Assembly (NCBI RefSeq): GCF_014207095.1
Contig: NZ_JACHBG010000001.1
Span: 248,001-312,000 of the forward strand
Reading direction: 5' to 3'
DNA length: 64,000 bases
From: Martinezella lusitana
GTDB lineage: Bacteria > Pseudomonadota > Alphaproteobacteria > Rhizobiales > Rhizobiaceae
Both the position numbers and the translations under genes were made by a program. Below the pieces are notes generated by a model, which had not been told where the DNA came from, did not search any database, and worked only from the letters and a program-made list of their open reading frames with translations. Positions 50,152 to 59,387 of this stretch are shown here, one piece after another (the stretch's first letter is position 1; every line of letters begins with the position of its first letter).

Positions 50152-50892
50152 TTATTGCGCTGTTGCGGCAGCGCCCTCTTCGTGAACATGCAGGCCGCAT
50201 TCGCGCTTCTCGTCGTTTTCCCACCACCAGCGGCCGGCTCGTTCGGGCTCGCCCGGCTTGATGGCGCGCGTGCAAGGTTCGCAGCCGATGGAAGGGTAGC
50301 CGCGTGCGTGCAACGGGTTAACGGGAACGCTGTTCTCTGCGACATAGGCGCGGATGGCATCGATGTCCCAATCGGCCAGCGGGTTTACCTTGATCAGGTT
50401 GCGCTCGGGATCAAATTCGGCAAACGGCGTATCGGCGCGATTGGCGGACTGGCCGCGACGCAGACCGGTGATCCAGATGCTGGCGCCCGAAAGTGCACGC
50501 GCAAGCGGCTTCAGCTTGCGCGCGCCACAACAGGCATGCCTGGCTTCGACGCTTTCGTAGAAACCGTTCAGACCGAATTTTGCGGCATAGGCGTCGATAT
50601 CGGCCTGCTCCGGCTCGTAACGGACAATGTTGATATCGTATTGGCTTTCCGTTTCGTCGATCAAGGCAAGCGTTTCTGGAAAGAGGCGGCCGGTCTGCAG
50701 GGTCGCAACTTCAATCGGCAGACGATGGTTACCAATCTCGGCTGTAATCACCTGATCTTCTATCCCGAGCGAGGTTGTGAACACGGCGCGGCCACCGAGG
50801 CTGGCGACGAGGGACAGACGGCCGGCGAGATCGAGCGATGCGAGCTGGCTGTTGAGTGTCGCTGCATCTTCAATTGAAGTGATGGCAGTCAT
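50152..50892 (-). CDS. cysH: Adenylyl-sulfate/phosphoadenylyl-sulfate reductase (CysH)
   Basis: A 246-residue thioredoxin-dependent reductase yielding sulfite. TSLGIEDQVITAEIG opens the PP-loop fold; the [4Fe-4S] ligands CC in EARHACCGARKLKPLA and CxxC in IGCEPCTRAIKPGEPERAGR indicate the APS-reductase type; the catalytic cysteine is in KRECGLHVHE. ATG 50892 chosen; the frame is open upstream to 50985. First gene of cysH-cysD-cysN. Confidence 0.94.
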   Translation of the reverse strand: MTAITSIEDAATLNSQLASLDLAGRLSLVASLGGRAVFTTSLGIEDQVITAEIGNHRLPIEVATLQTGRLFPETLALIDETESQYDINIVRYEPEQADIDAYAAKFGLNGFYESVEARHACCGARKLKPLARALSGASIWITGLRRGQSANRADTPFAEFDPERNLIKVNPLADWDIDAIRAYVAENSVPVNPLHARGYPSIGCEPCTRAIKPGEPERAGRWWWENDEKRECGLHVHEEGAAATAQ

Positions 50893-51382
50893 GGGGGATC
50901 CTGTCCTGATGTTGCCCGGAGTATCGCAGCTAGTCCGGGCAACGGACAGAAAAATAGATTTCGAAAGGATACGGCTGGAGAGCAAATATCTCCATGAAGA
51001 AGCGCCGATAAAGAAAAGCGACCGCCTCGGCTGTTGACCAAGGCGCTTTTCCGCCGGAAGCGGCTCTTCGGGTGCACTTGCTATGGCTCACCATGTTTAA
51101 GTGCTTGCTTTAATGTCTATAGAAATAGTAGAGTTACACATAGCTTGTCAAATGGAAATCGGAAGTGATGCCCGAAATGATGCGTGGCGGCGCATTTTAA
51201 GTTAAACTAAGGGCATAGCGACGAAGAATGACAACAAGTCTGGGTTGCTAATGTTTCCTGGCATTGCGCCAGGGGTGTGGGTGCTTCGAAATTGCCCCCG
51301 GGACGAGGGCTGAGGAGTTCTGGAGCGGACCGGCTGAATCCATCGGCCGAACGTATCGCATGTGTGTGTGAAGCGGTTCGAA
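50893..51382. other. Divergent control region cysH / Rrf2 regulator
   Basis: A 490-bp gap, partly A+T-rich at 51100-51160. It must hold both promoters. A short dyad CTAT-AGAA-ATAG at 51117-51128 is a weak operator candidate. No RNA gene or credible ORF was found. Confidence 0.5.
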
Positions 51383-51829
51383 ATGATTACTCAAAAAGCG
51401 AAATATGCGTTGCGGGCGCTATCTGCCCTGGCTCAGTCAGGGGCAGGCGAGCCCATGATGATTTCCGACATTGCCGCCCAGCAGAAGATCCCGAAGAAGT
51501 TTCTGGAGCAGATCCTTCTTGACCTGAAGCATCAGGGTATCGTGATTAGTCGGCGTGGCAAGCAGGGCGGTTATCTCCTGCGCAAGCCGGCCGAAGAGAT
51601 CACCTTCGGGGAGATCCTTCGCATTATCGACGGGCCGATCGCGCCACTGCCCTGTCTGTCGCTCACCGCCTATCGTCGTTGCGATGATTGTGACGGCGAG
51701 CAGACCTGCGAAATCCGCCATGTCTTTGCCCGGGTCGCGGATGCGACCCGCAAGGTTCTCTTCTCGACCACGATCGCCGATGCCGTCGCGCAGGCTGACG
51801 GCGCCGAGGTTACGAGGCTGATGGCCTGA
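51383..51829 (+). CDS. Rrf2-family transcriptional regulator next to cysHDN
   Basis: A 148-residue Rrf2 protein: MITQKAKYALRALSALAQ, KIPKKFLEQILLDLKHQGIV, SRRGKQGGYLLRKPAEEITF. The C-terminal half holds PCLSLTAYRRCDDCDGEQTC, four cysteines in the place where IscR- and CymR-type relatives bind Fe-S clusters or partners. It is not RirA (no matching N-terminal signature). Divergence from the cys operon suggests it controls sulfate assimilation; unproven. Confidence 0.85.
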   Translation: MITQKAKYALRALSALAQSGAGEPMMISDIAAQQKIPKKFLEQILLDLKHQGIVISRRGKQGGYLLRKPAEEITFGEILRIIDGPIAPLPCLSLTAYRRCDDCDGEQTCEIRHVFARVADATRKVLFSTTIADAVAQADGAEVTRLMA

Positions 51830-51895
51830 GAGACGTGCCGAGCAACGGCATTGGACGCTTGTCCATGCGCAGTTGCGCGAAGCCAACCGGACCCT

Positions 51896-51957
51896 GGAGC
51901 ATTTCCGGGAAAGGTGCGCAGCGGTTTCCGTCCGGGATGCGTCGGTAGACGCTCTAG
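51896..51957 (+). repeat. Intergenic repeat, family 2 (copy b)
   Basis: GGAGCATTTCCGGGAAAGGTG...CGGTTTCCGTC...GACGCTCTAG, a diverged copy of 19333-19388 on the opposite strand. The end overlaps the TAG stop codon of the ClC gene (51954-51956). Confidence 0.55.
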
Positions 51958-53315
51958 CTGGCGGCGTGTTCCCCGCCAGCCTCCTTGTCCATTGCGCGTC
52001 GAGCCCGGATTGCTGCCGCTATGAAGACGCGCGACAAGCCGTGATAAAGCGGTTCGCGAGACAGTAGCCTCGACGTGACGTAGCCGATCATCGACACCGC
52101 CATGATCGGGATGACGGCCTGATGGTCGCCGGTCATTTCTAGAATGATGACGAAGGCCGTCATCGGCGCCTGCACCACGCCGGCGAAATAGCCGGCCATG
52201 CCAAGGATCGCGGCAAGCGCCACGCTGCCGCCGATCAGTGTGCCCACCGTGCTGCCGAAGCCGGCGCCGACGGCAAGCGACGGCGCGAAAATGCCGCCGG
52301 GAATGCCTGAGATCATCGACAGAAAGCTGGCGAGAAGCTTTTCAACAAAGAAGAGCGGCGGCAGGGCGTGGCCCTCGACCGCGCCGCGCGCCTGCTCGTA
52401 TCCGGTACCGAAGGTCTGGCCGCCGGAAAAGACGCCGACCGCTGCGACGAAGAGGCCGCAAAGGCCGGCGAGGATCAGCATGCGTTTGAGCGGCTGCGGC
52501 TGCGCCCAGCGGCGGATACGGATGCCGGCATAGAGTGCCAGTCCGCTGAAAGTGGCACCGAGCGCGCCGCCGCCTATGCCGCAGATCAGCATGACGATCC
52601 AGTCGCGAAGCATCGTCGGTGCAGCATCGGCCGTGCCGAAATAGTTGTAGCTGCCGGAAAGGCCGAGAGCAGCTAGACCGGACAGGATGACGGCGGTCAG
52701 GACCAGACCATTGGCGCGGGATTCATAGGTGCGGCTCATCTCCTCGATGGCAAAGACGATACCGGCAAGCGGCGTGTTGAAGGCAGCCGCGATACCGGCG
52801 GCGGAGCCGGCAAGGATCAGCCCCTTCGCCTGCGCCATGCCGCCGAAGCGGGCAACGGCCAGCATGAAGGATGCGCCGACCTGTACCGTCGGCCCTTCGC
52901 GGCCTATCGAGGCGCCGCTCAAGAGCCCCAATATGGTCAGCACGATCTTGCCGAAAGCGAGCCGCAGGGACAGCAGTTTCGTGCGATCTTCGTCATGGTG
53001 CAGATGCCGCGCGGCGATCGCCTGCGGAATGCCGCTCCCTTGAGAGTTCGGAAACAGCGTCGCCGCGAGATAGGCCGAGAGCACGAAACCGAGGGGCGTC
53101 AGCGCCAATGGCAGCAGCCACATCCACTCGCCCGATTGGGTTACGCCTGCAAAGGTTCGCTGTGCGAGATCCGCAAGCTTGGCAAAGCCGACACTGATAA
53201 CGCCGATCGCCAAAGCGCCCGTCCAGAACACCAGACGCGGTCGCCAGAGATTGAAAGATCCCCAGATGACGCGGGAACGGCGAAGCAGCTTGGACTTGCG
53301 GTAGATCGGGGGCAT
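51954..53315 (-). CDS. ClC-family chloride channel/transporter
   Basis: A 453-residue membrane protein with all ClC signatures: GSGIPQAIAAR, GREGPTVQVGASFM with the gating glutamate, AFNTPLAGIVFAIEEMSRTY with the inner proton glutamate, and GGIFAPSLAVGAGFG. Having both glutamates fits a H+/Cl- antiporter. Role probably acid or osmotic tolerance. The terminal DKEAGGEHAAS is followed by a stop inside an intergenic repeat. Confidence 0.93.
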   Translation of the reverse strand: MPPIYRKSKLLRRSRVIWGSFNLWRPRLVFWTGALAIGVISVGFAKLADLAQRTFAGVTQSGEWMWLLPLALTPLGFVLSAYLAATLFPNSQGSGIPQAIAARHLHHDEDRTKLLSLRLAFGKIVLTILGLLSGASIGREGPTVQVGASFMLAVARFGGMAQAKGLILAGSAAGIAAAFNTPLAGIVFAIEEMSRTYESRANGLVLTAVILSGLAALGLSGSYNYFGTADAAPTMLRDWIVMLICGIGGGALGATFSGLALYAGIRIRRWAQPQPLKRMLILAGLCGLFVAAVGVFSGGQTFGTGYEQARGAVEGHALPPLFFVEKLLASFLSMISGIPGGIFAPSLAVGAGFGSTVGTLIGGSVALAAILGMAGYFAGVVQAPMTAFVIILEMTGDHQAVIPIMAVSMIGYVTSRLLSREPLYHGLSRVFIAAAIRARRAMDKEAGGEHAAS

Positions 53316-53390
53316 GGGACGTGTGACCGGCGGATTGATGGACGGGTCTTTGCGGACTCTGTTCGGGCAATCTGCTTAAAAACGACGTCT

Positions 53391-53411
53391 TAAGATAGTC
53401 ACACTGTCTTA
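53391..53411. promoter_or_regulatory. Inverted repeat upstream of the ClC gene
   Basis: TAAGATAG-TCACA-CTGTCTTA, arms of eight with one mismatch, 76 bp upstream of the ClC ATG. A candidate operator or transcription signal; nothing identifies the protein. Confidence 0.35.
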
Positions 53412-53493
53412 CAGAGCTTCACTTTGCTGGCCGTCTCTCTGCGCCGACTGTGCTGCTACGTCAACCGGCTGCAGGTGATGAGCTGTACCGATC

Positions 53494-55146
53494 TCACCGA
53501 TCGCTCGTTTCCCAGCGCGGATTGACCCAGGGCTCCTGGTTCGAGCGCGCCAGTCTCGGCTTGCCGAGAATATGGTCGGCCGCCTTTTCGCCGGTCATGA
53601 TCGAGGGGCCGTTCAGGTTGCCGTAGGTGACATGTGGGAAGATCGAGCTGTCGGCAACGCGCAGGCCGTCGACGCCGATGACGCAGGTATCGGGATCGAC
53701 CACCGCCATCGGATCGTCTTTTGAGCCCATCCTGCAGGTGCCGCAGGGATGATAGGCGCTTTCCAGATGTTCGCGCAGGAACGCATCGATCTGGTCGTCT
53801 GTCTGGACGTTTGCTCCCGGCTGGATCTCAGCGCCACGATAATCGTCGAAGGCCTTTTGCCCGAAGATTTCGCGGGTGAGGCGCACGCAGTGGCGAAACT
53901 TCTCCCAGTCCTCCGGGTGACTCATATAGTTGAAGCGGATCACCGGGTCGGCCTTCGGATCGGAGGAGCGCAGCGTGACGTTCCCACGCGATTTCGACAG
54001 ATTGTAGCCGACATGCACCTGGAAGCCGTGGCTCTTGGCCGCCGCCTTGCCGTCGTAGCTGATGGCAACAGGCAGGAAGTGATACTGGATATCGGGCTGC
54101 TTGACGCCCGGCGCCGAGCGCAGGAAGGCACAGGCTTCGAACTGGTTTGAGGTGCCGAGCCCCTTCTTGAAGAACAGCCATTGCGCGCCGGCGATGCCCT
54201 GCATGTACCAGGGCAGCCAGGAATAGAGCGATACCGGCTTCAGGCTCGTCTGCTGGAAATAGAATTCCATATGGTCCTGCAGGTTAGCGCCGACGCCCGG
54301 CCGGTCGACCTTTACCTCAATCCCCATGTCGCGCAGATGCTGACCCGGTCCGATACCTGACAGCATCAGCAGTTTCGGCGAGTTGAACGAGGAGGCGGAG
54401 ACGATCACCTCGCGGTTCGCCCTGATCACCTCGATCTTGCCGTCACGCTCGACTTCGACGCCCGTTGCACGGCCGTTTTCGATGACGATCTTGCGGGCAA
54501 AGCAGCGGATGAGCTGCACGTTCGGCCGCTTGAGCGCGGGCTTGAGATAGGCTGTCGCCGCGGACCAGCGCCGGCCCATCCAAGTCGTCTGCTCCATCAG
54601 GCCGAAGCCTTCCTGCTTGCTGCCGTTATAATCCTCCGTCGCCTCGAAGCCCGCCTGCTTGCCCGCCTCTATGAAGGCGTGGAAGAGCGGGTTGCGAGCA
54701 TCGCCCCGGCGCACATGCAGCGGGCCCTTGGTGCCGCGCCACCCCTCTTCGCCGCCATGCGAGTGCTCCATCCGCTTGAAGTAGGGCAGCACGTCGGCGT
54801 AAGCCCAGCCTTGAGCGCCGAGCTCTTCCCAGCGATTGAAGTCTTCTGCATGGCCACGCACATAAACCATGCCGTTAATCGAGGAAGACCCGCCGATCAC
54901 CTTGCCGCGCGGCGCGGTGATGCGGCGATTGTTGAGCTGCGGCTCCGGCTCGGAGAGATAGCCCCAATTGTAGCGGTCCATACTCATCGGCCAGGCAAGT
55001 GCCGCCGGCATCTGGATAAACGGGCCGAAATCGCTGCCGCCGAACTCCAGAACAATAACCGAGTGCTTGCCGTCCTCCGACAGGCGCGCAGCCATGGCGG
55101 AGCCGGCCGAACCCGAGCCGACGATGACGAAATCTGCTTGCTGCAT
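53494..55146 (-). CDS. betA: Choline dehydrogenase BetA
   Basis: A 550-residue GMC flavoprotein oxidising choline to betaine aldehyde: FAD motif [53 protein letters not shown] and the C-terminal catalytic region [13 protein letters not shown] ... [23 protein letters not shown] 55146 gives the standard [12 protein letters not shown]; the frame is open to 55269. Last gene of betI-gst-betB-betA. Confidence 0.96.
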   Translation of the reverse strand: MQQADFVIVGSGSAGSAMAARLSEDGKHSVIVLEFGGSDFGPFIQMPAALAWPMSMDRYNWGYLSEPEPQLNNRRITAPRGKVIGGSSSINGMVYVRGHAEDFNRWEELGAQGWAYADVLPYFKRMEHSHGGEEGWRGTKGPLHVRRGDARNPLFHAFIEAGKQAGFEATEDYNGSKQEGFGLMEQTTWMGRRWSAATAYLKPALKRPNVQLIRCFARKIVIENGRATGVEVERDGKIEVIRANREVIVSASSFNSPKLLMLSGIGPGQHLRDMGIEVKVDRPGVGANLQDHMEFYFQQTSLKPVSLYSWLPWYMQGIAGAQWLFFKKGLGTSNQFEACAFLRSAPGVKQPDIQYHFLPVAISYDGKAAAKSHGFQVHVGYNLSKSRGNVTLRSSDPKADPVIRFNYMSHPEDWEKFRHCVRLTREIFGQKAFDDYRGAEIQPGANVQTDDQIDAFLREHLESAYHPCGTCRMGSKDDPMAVVDPDTCVIGVDGLRVADSSIFPHVTYGNLNGPSIMTGEKAADHILGKPRLARSNQEPWVNPRWETSDR

Positions 55147-55172
55147 ATTTATCTCCCTGTGGCCGCCCCGAT

Positions 55173-55284
55173 CCTTCGAGGCCCGCCTTTGGCGACACCT
55201 CAGGATGAGGCGGATCATCGTCCGTGCTTGCTGTTGGCAGCTCTCGACCTCACCCTGATGTGTCGCCATAGGCGGCCTCGAAGG
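55173..55284. repeat. RIME-type palindromic element between betB and betA
   Basis: Arms 55173-55210 (CCTTCGAGGCCCGCC...CTCAGGATGAGG) and 55248-55284 (CCTCACCCTGATG...GGCCTCGAAGG) are reverse complements with few mismatches. The sequence matches the Rhizobium-specific intergenic mosaic elements (RIME1). It is transcribed inside the bet operon and can fold into a long hairpin. Confidence 0.75.
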
Positions 55285-55308
55285 GCGAGGTTGAGCCCCG
55301 AGGTTGCA

Positions 55309-56772
55309 TCAATAAGGTGCTTGCACCGGCCCCATGCCGACATAGACGGTCTTCAGTTCCGAATAGTGCTCCAGTGCGGCCAGCGAATTCTCGCGGCCGA
55401 AGCCGGATTGCTTGGAGCCGCCGAAGGGGATTTCGACCGGGCAGAGATTGTAGGTATTGATCCACAGCGTGCCGGCCTCGAGCTGATCGACCACGCGATG
55501 GGCGCGGGTGAGATCGGCGGTGAAGACTCCGCCGGAAAGGCCGAATTCGGTCGCATTGGCGCGGGCGATGACCTCGGCCTCGTCATCGAAATCGAGAACG
55601 CACATGACCGGCCCGAAGATCTCTTCGCGGGCGATCGTCATGTCGTCGGTGACATCCGCAAACACGGTCGGCTGGATATAATAGCCCTCGCCGGAGACAT
55701 TGTTCGGAATGCCGCCGCCGGCGACCAGCGTCGCGCCTTCGGCCTTGCCCTTTTCGATATAGGTGAGCACCTTTTCGCGCTGCGCCCAGGACACCATCGG
55801 GCCGATCTGGGTTGCCTCGTCCATCGGGTCGCCGATGAGCATAGCGTCGGTGCGGGCTTTCAGGCGCTTCAGGAATTCGGACTTGATCTTACGGTTGACG
55901 AAAACGCGCGTGCCGTTCGAGCAGACCTGGCCCGTCGAATAGAAATTGCCGAGCATGGCACCACCTATGGCGCTGTCGATATCGGCATCATCGAACACGA
56001 TCAGCGGCGACTTGCCGCCGAGTTCCATGGTGACGTGCTTGAGGTTGCCGGCGGCCGAAGCCGCGACCTTGCGGCCCGTCGGCACCGAGCCGGTGAGCGA
56101 AACCTTGGCAACGTCAGGATGGTTGATGAGCAGCGGCCCGGTTTCGCGGTCGCCCTGGATGACGTTGTAAAGTCCCTTCGGCAGGCCGGCTTCGATAAGG
56201 ATCTCGGCGATTTTCAGCGCGCCGAGCGGCGTGTTTTCCGAAGGCTTGAACACCATGGCGTTGCCGGCGACGAGGGCAGGCGCGCCCTTCCAGCAGGCAA
56301 TCTGCTGCGGATAGTTCCATGCGCCAATGCCGACGCAGACTCCGAGCGGCACGCGCTTTGTATAGGCGAAATCGCCGCCGAGCGGGATATAGGAGCCGTT
56401 GAGGCCGGCTGCCGCGACGCCGCCGAAGAATTCGAAGCTGTCGGCGCCGGAGGTCGGGTCGGCGACGATGGTTTCCTGGATTGGCTTGCCGGTATCCAGC
56501 GTCTCCAGTTCGGAAAGCTCGCGGTTACGCTCGCGCATGATGTCGGCGGCCCGCTTCAGGATGCGGCCGCGCGCCGTCGGGCTCATGGCTGCCCATTCCG
56601 GCTGTGCCCGCTTGGCGCTAGCGATTGCCTTTTCGACGATGGCAGGCGTTGCCGCATGCAGGCGGGCAATCACTTCGCCGGTCGCGGGATAGATGCTTTC
56701 GATAAGTGTGCCGTCGGTGTCCTCGACATATTCTCCGTCGATGAAATGCGAGGCTTTCGGTTGTGCGCGCAT
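55309..56772 (-). CDS. betB: Betaine aldehyde dehydrogenase BetB
   Basis: A 487-residue ALDH producing glycine betaine: [40 protein letters not shown] with the general-base glutamate, [12 protein letters not shown] with the catalytic cysteine, [21 protein letters not shown] overlaps the GST stop by one base (TAATG). With BetA makes the osmoprotectant. Confidence 0.97.
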   Translation of the reverse strand: MRAQPKASHFIDGEYVEDTDGTLIESIYPATGEVIARLHAATPAIVEKAIASAKRAQPEWAAMSPTARGRILKRAADIMRERNRELSELETLDTGKPIQETIVADPTSGADSFEFFGGVAAAGLNGSYIPLGGDFAYTKRVPLGVCVGIGAWNYPQQIACWKGAPALVAGNAMVFKPSENTPLGALKIAEILIEAGLPKGLYNVIQGDRETGPLLINHPDVAKVSLTGSVPTGRKVAASAAGNLKHVTMELGGKSPLIVFDDADIDSAIGGAMLGNFYSTGQVCSNGTRVFVNRKIKSEFLKRLKARTDAMLIGDPMDEATQIGPMVSWAQREKVLTYIEKGKAEGATLVAGGGIPNNVSGEGYYIQPTVFADVTDDMTIAREEIFGPVMCVLDFDDEAEVIARANATEFGLSGGVFTADLTRAHRVVDQLEAGTLWINTYNLCPVEIPFGGSKQSGFGRENSLAALEHYSELKTVYVGMGPVQAPY

Positions 56773-57413
56773 TATAGAACCCTCAACTCTTCGTAGGACA
56801 CCATGACATGCTCTTGGAAAGCAGGTCGCTCGGTCAGGTTTTGGTAGTAGCGCTCAAGCCGCGGATGGGCAGGGCGCTGGATGTCGATGTCGAAATAGCG
56901 ATAGAGAATATGCCCGAACTGTATGTCTGCGAGTGTCATGCTATCGCCCGCGAGGAAGCGATGCCGTCCGAGCTGCGACTCGGCGATGTCAAGCTTCGCC
57001 CCTAGCGCGGTAACGGCCGCGTTGATCGCCTTTTCGTCCCTGAGCGCAGGAGCTGTGCGCACCGCGCGCCAGAACACTGGGCCGGTAAAGTTCATGGCAA
57101 TGTTGATCTTGGCCCATTCGGCCCATTTGTCGATCTGGGCGCGATGGCGCACGTCCTTGGACCAGAACGTATCGTCGCCATATTGTGTGGCGAGATAGCG
57201 CAGGATTGCGCCTGTTTCCCAGAGCGGCTCATCGTCGCCGTCGCGCAGTATCGGAACGGTGCCGTTCGGGTTCATCGCGAGGAACTCGGGCGTGTCGGTG
57301 ACACCATACTTGAAGCCCGCATCGATGCGCTCATAGGCAAGGCCGAGCTCGCCGATGCACCACATGAGCGCCTGCACGTTGGATGACGATTTGCGGCCCC
57401 AGACGGTCAGCAT
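56772..57413 (-). CDS. Glutathione S-transferase family protein inside the bet operon
   Basis: A 213-residue GST: N-terminal thioredoxin domain [20 protein letters not shown] with [20 protein letters not shown], and an all-helical C-terminal domain with the GST N-capping [20 protein letters not shown]. It lies 4 bp after betI and overlaps betB by 1 bp, so it is cotranscribed. The slot is held by choline sulfatase betC in Sinorhizobium. Substrate unknown. Confidence 0.92.
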   Translation of the reverse strand: MLTVWGRKSSSNVQALMWCIGELGLAYERIDAGFKYGVTDTPEFLAMNPNGTVPILRDGDDEPLWETGAILRYLATQYGDDTFWSKDVRHRAQIDKWAEWAKINIAMNFTGPVFWRAVRTAPALRDEKAINAAVTALGAKLDIAESQLGRHRFLAGDSMTLADIQFGHILYRYFDIDIQRPAHPRLERYYQNLTERPAFQEHVMVSYEELRVL

Positions 57414-57417
57414 CGCG

Positions 57418-58005
57418 TCAGCCTTTCAACGCATTGAGGTTGGTCGTCAGATAGTCTTCCGTCAGGGCGATGGACGCCTCAGTGCTGATCGGCGCGGAGC
57501 GCAGGCTCTGTCGGATATAGAGCCCGTCGATCATGGCGGCCGCACCTTCGGCGATCCGCGCGGCATCGCCTGCCAGGCACAATGCCTTGAGATTGGCGAC
57601 CAGATTGGAGTGCAGGCGACGCGCGTAGATGACGAGAAAGCGCCGCGTCTCTTCGGAGCGCTGCGCCTCGGCATAGAAGGCGAGCCAGGCAGCGATCGTC
57701 TCCGGCGCAAACTGATCGGCCTGAAAGCTGACGCGGATGACGGCCGAAAGCTTGTCGCGCGGTGATTTCGCCTCCCGGAGCGCAGTCACCACACTGTCGC
57801 GCAGCCGCTGCAGATGGACGCGGACGGTCTCGATCAGCAGCTGTTCCTTGCTGCCGAAATAGTGATGCGCAAGGGCAGGGGAAACACCGGCCTGCTTGGC
57901 GATTTCGGACATGGTGACGGTCAGCGAGCCATGATCGCCGATCACGCGCATCGCAGCATCCACCAGCGCCTTGCGGCGCACTGGTTCCATTCCGACTTTC
58001 GGCAT
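57418..58005 (-). CDS. betI: TetR-family repressor BetI
   Basis: A 195-residue regulator: ALVDAAMRVIGDHGSLTVTM, HTH AGVSPALAHHYFGSKEQLLI (residues about 37-56) and the C-terminal all-helical ligand domain. Choline is the expected inducer. Position at the head of the bet operon and the palindrome upstream match BetI. ATG 58005 follows GGAGATT. Confidence 0.95.
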   Translation of the reverse strand: MPKVGMEPVRRKALVDAAMRVIGDHGSLTVTMSEIAKQAGVSPALAHHYFGSKEQLLIETVRVHLQRLRDSVVTALREAKSPRDKLSAVIRVSFQADQFAPETIAAWLAFYAEAQRSEETRRFLVIYARRLHSNLVANLKALCLAGDAARIAEGAAAMIDGLYIRQSLRSAPISTEASIALTEDYLTTNLNALKG

Positions 58006-58039
58006 GTGTCAATCTCCAGAGCTGAGCGTGACTTTATTT

Positions 58040-58059
58040 TTGATTGACTGATCAATCAA
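58040..58059. promoter_or_regulatory. BetI operator
   Basis: TTGATTG-ACTGAT-CAATCAA, a perfect 7-bp dyad between betI and the divergent hdeD-like gene, close to the known BetI/TetR sites with TTGATTG half-sites. Confidence 0.7.
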
Positions 58060-58159
58060 TAAAAAAATCCATTACGCTGGCGGGTTTCGCCGAAAAATGC
58101 ACCGGCTCTTTCCGAGTTGTATTTCTGTGTCATACTTCCACCCAGGAGGAGGTGCGATC

Positions 58160-58708
58160 ATGGTCGATGTTCTTGATGGAGTTCCCTCATCTGCAATGCG
58201 CGGCAAATGGGGCTGGTTTGTTGGCCTCGGCATATTGTTGTTGGTCTGCGGCGGCATTGCGCTCGGCAATCTGTTCATCGCCACCGTGGCGTCGGTCTAC
58301 TATGTCGGCGTGCTGATGCTGATCGGCGGCATCGTGCATCTAGCGCAGGCCTTTCAGGTGAGGGGGTGGGAGCATATCCTCTTTTGGGTGCTGAGCGGTC
58401 TGCTCTATACGCTTGCCGGCATTCTGGCGTTTACCAACCCGCTCCTCGCCTCCGCGGCGCTGACCCTGTTCCTCGCTGTCGCTTTGATCATCGCCGGCAC
58501 GTTTCGCGTCTGGGTCGGACGCAAGGTGAAGCCGGAGCGCGGCTGGATCTGGATCGTCATCGGTGGCGTCGCGACCGCCATTGCCGGCATCGCCATCATG
58601 CTCGGCTGGCCGGTCAACAGCTTATGGATTCTCGGACTCTTCCTGGCGTTCGATCTGATTTTCCAGGGATGGACGCTCGTCGCTTTCGGGCTCGTCCTTC
58701 GGCGGTAA
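58160..58708 (+). CDS. HdeD-family acid-resistance membrane protein
   Basis: A 182-residue protein with about six hydrophobic helices: GWFVGLGILLLVCGGIALGN, VGVLMLIGGIVHLAQAFQVR, FWVLSGLLYTLAGILAF, LTLFLAVALIIAGTFRVWVG, IVIGGVATAIAGIAIMLGWP. Matches HdeD/DUF308. ATG 58160 follows CCAGGAGGTGC. Function: acid/stress resistance by family; unproven here. Confidence 0.88.
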   Translation: MVDVLDGVPSSAMRGKWGWFVGLGILLLVCGGIALGNLFIATVASVYYVGVLMLIGGIVHLAQAFQVRGWEHILFWVLSGLLYTLAGILAFTNPLLASAALTLFLAVALIIAGTFRVWVGRKVKPERGWIWIVIGGVATAIAGIAIMLGWPVNSLWILGLFLAFDLIFQGWTLVAFGLVLRR

Positions 58709-58758
58709 GGGCGTTCCCAAAAGGGATAACGAACTGCTACTTTTTGACAAGGAGCGTG

Positions 58759-58782
58759 AGCGGCGCTACTCTTTGCGCCGCT
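58759..58782 (+). terminator. Hairpin after the hdeD-like gene
   Basis: AGCGGCGC-TACTCTTT-GCGCCGCT, eight perfect pairs, about 50 bp after the stop codon. No U-tract follows, so it may be a weak or factor-assisted terminator. Confidence 0.4.
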
Positions 58783-58933
58783 GCGTCTAGGGCGGAGCGG
58801 CGTCGAATTGATGTAGCGACGGTGCCATCATCTGGAGCGGGCAAGTCTGAGGGACTTGTCGGGAGGTACCGTTGAAGGTCGCGGAATAGGTCTCCAGCGA
58901 ATTTCCGCTTGATAACGTCAAGGGAGGAATATC

Positions 58934-59179
58934 ATGCCGATGGTAACGGTTTCCATCTCTCCGCTTCAGGCTGCCGGCATTCGTGCTGCAGTCGACACCG
59001 GCACCTATGCCTCAAGCAGTGAAGTCGTGCGCGAAGCGCTTCGCATGTGGGATGCTGCGCGCAAGCGAAGCGATGTCTGCGATGTGCCGATCGCCGCCAA
59101 TGATGAGGCGAACAGGGGCGGGCGCTGTGTTGCCGACATGTTCGCCGATTATGAGGCGGAAACGCACACGCATAACTGA
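58934..59179 (+). CDS. ParD-like ribbon-helix-helix antitoxin without partner
   Basis: An 81-residue protein: MPMVTVSISPLQAAGIRAAV then SSSEVVREALRMWDAARK, the ParD/CopG RHH fold. The C-terminal part that would wrap a ParE toxin is present (CVADMFADYEAE). No ParE-like frame lies within the following 200 bp or before. ATG follows AGGGAGGAA. Either a solitary regulator or a remnant of a module. Confidence 0.8.
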   Translation: MPMVTVSISPLQAAGIRAAVDTGTYASSSEVVREALRMWDAARKRSDVCDVPIAANDEANRGGRCVADMFADYEAETHTHN

Positions 59180-59239
59180 GTTGCAACTCTTGTCCGAGCG
59201 TCAAGATGTATGCCGGTGAGCCCGAATTTACGGCCGGAT

Positions 59240-59295
59240 GAATGGTTAATATTGCTTTACCATTCACGAAACTTTCACATACGGGAAAGGTTTCG
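59240..59295. promoter_or_regulatory. Two tandem inverted repeats upstream of the EAL-CBS-GGDEF gene
   Basis: GAATGGT...ACCATTC (59240-59265) and CGAAACTTTC...GAAAGGTTTCG (59267-59295, one bulge) lie 93-148 bp before the ATG. Candidate operators; no factor can be named. Confidence 0.3.
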
Positions 59296-59387
59296 TTGAC
59301 GCTTTATGGCGCATCTTAGGTTGAAAACGCGGTAGATCCAAAGTTTTACTCAAATAATTTGATCAAAAAATCCGTATGGAGATGGGC

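Noticed and set aside
54679..56796. 705-codon plus-strand frame across betA and betB
   Set aside because: It runs antisense through two well-recognised genes and the RIME element; composition and lack of motifs mark it as a shadow.
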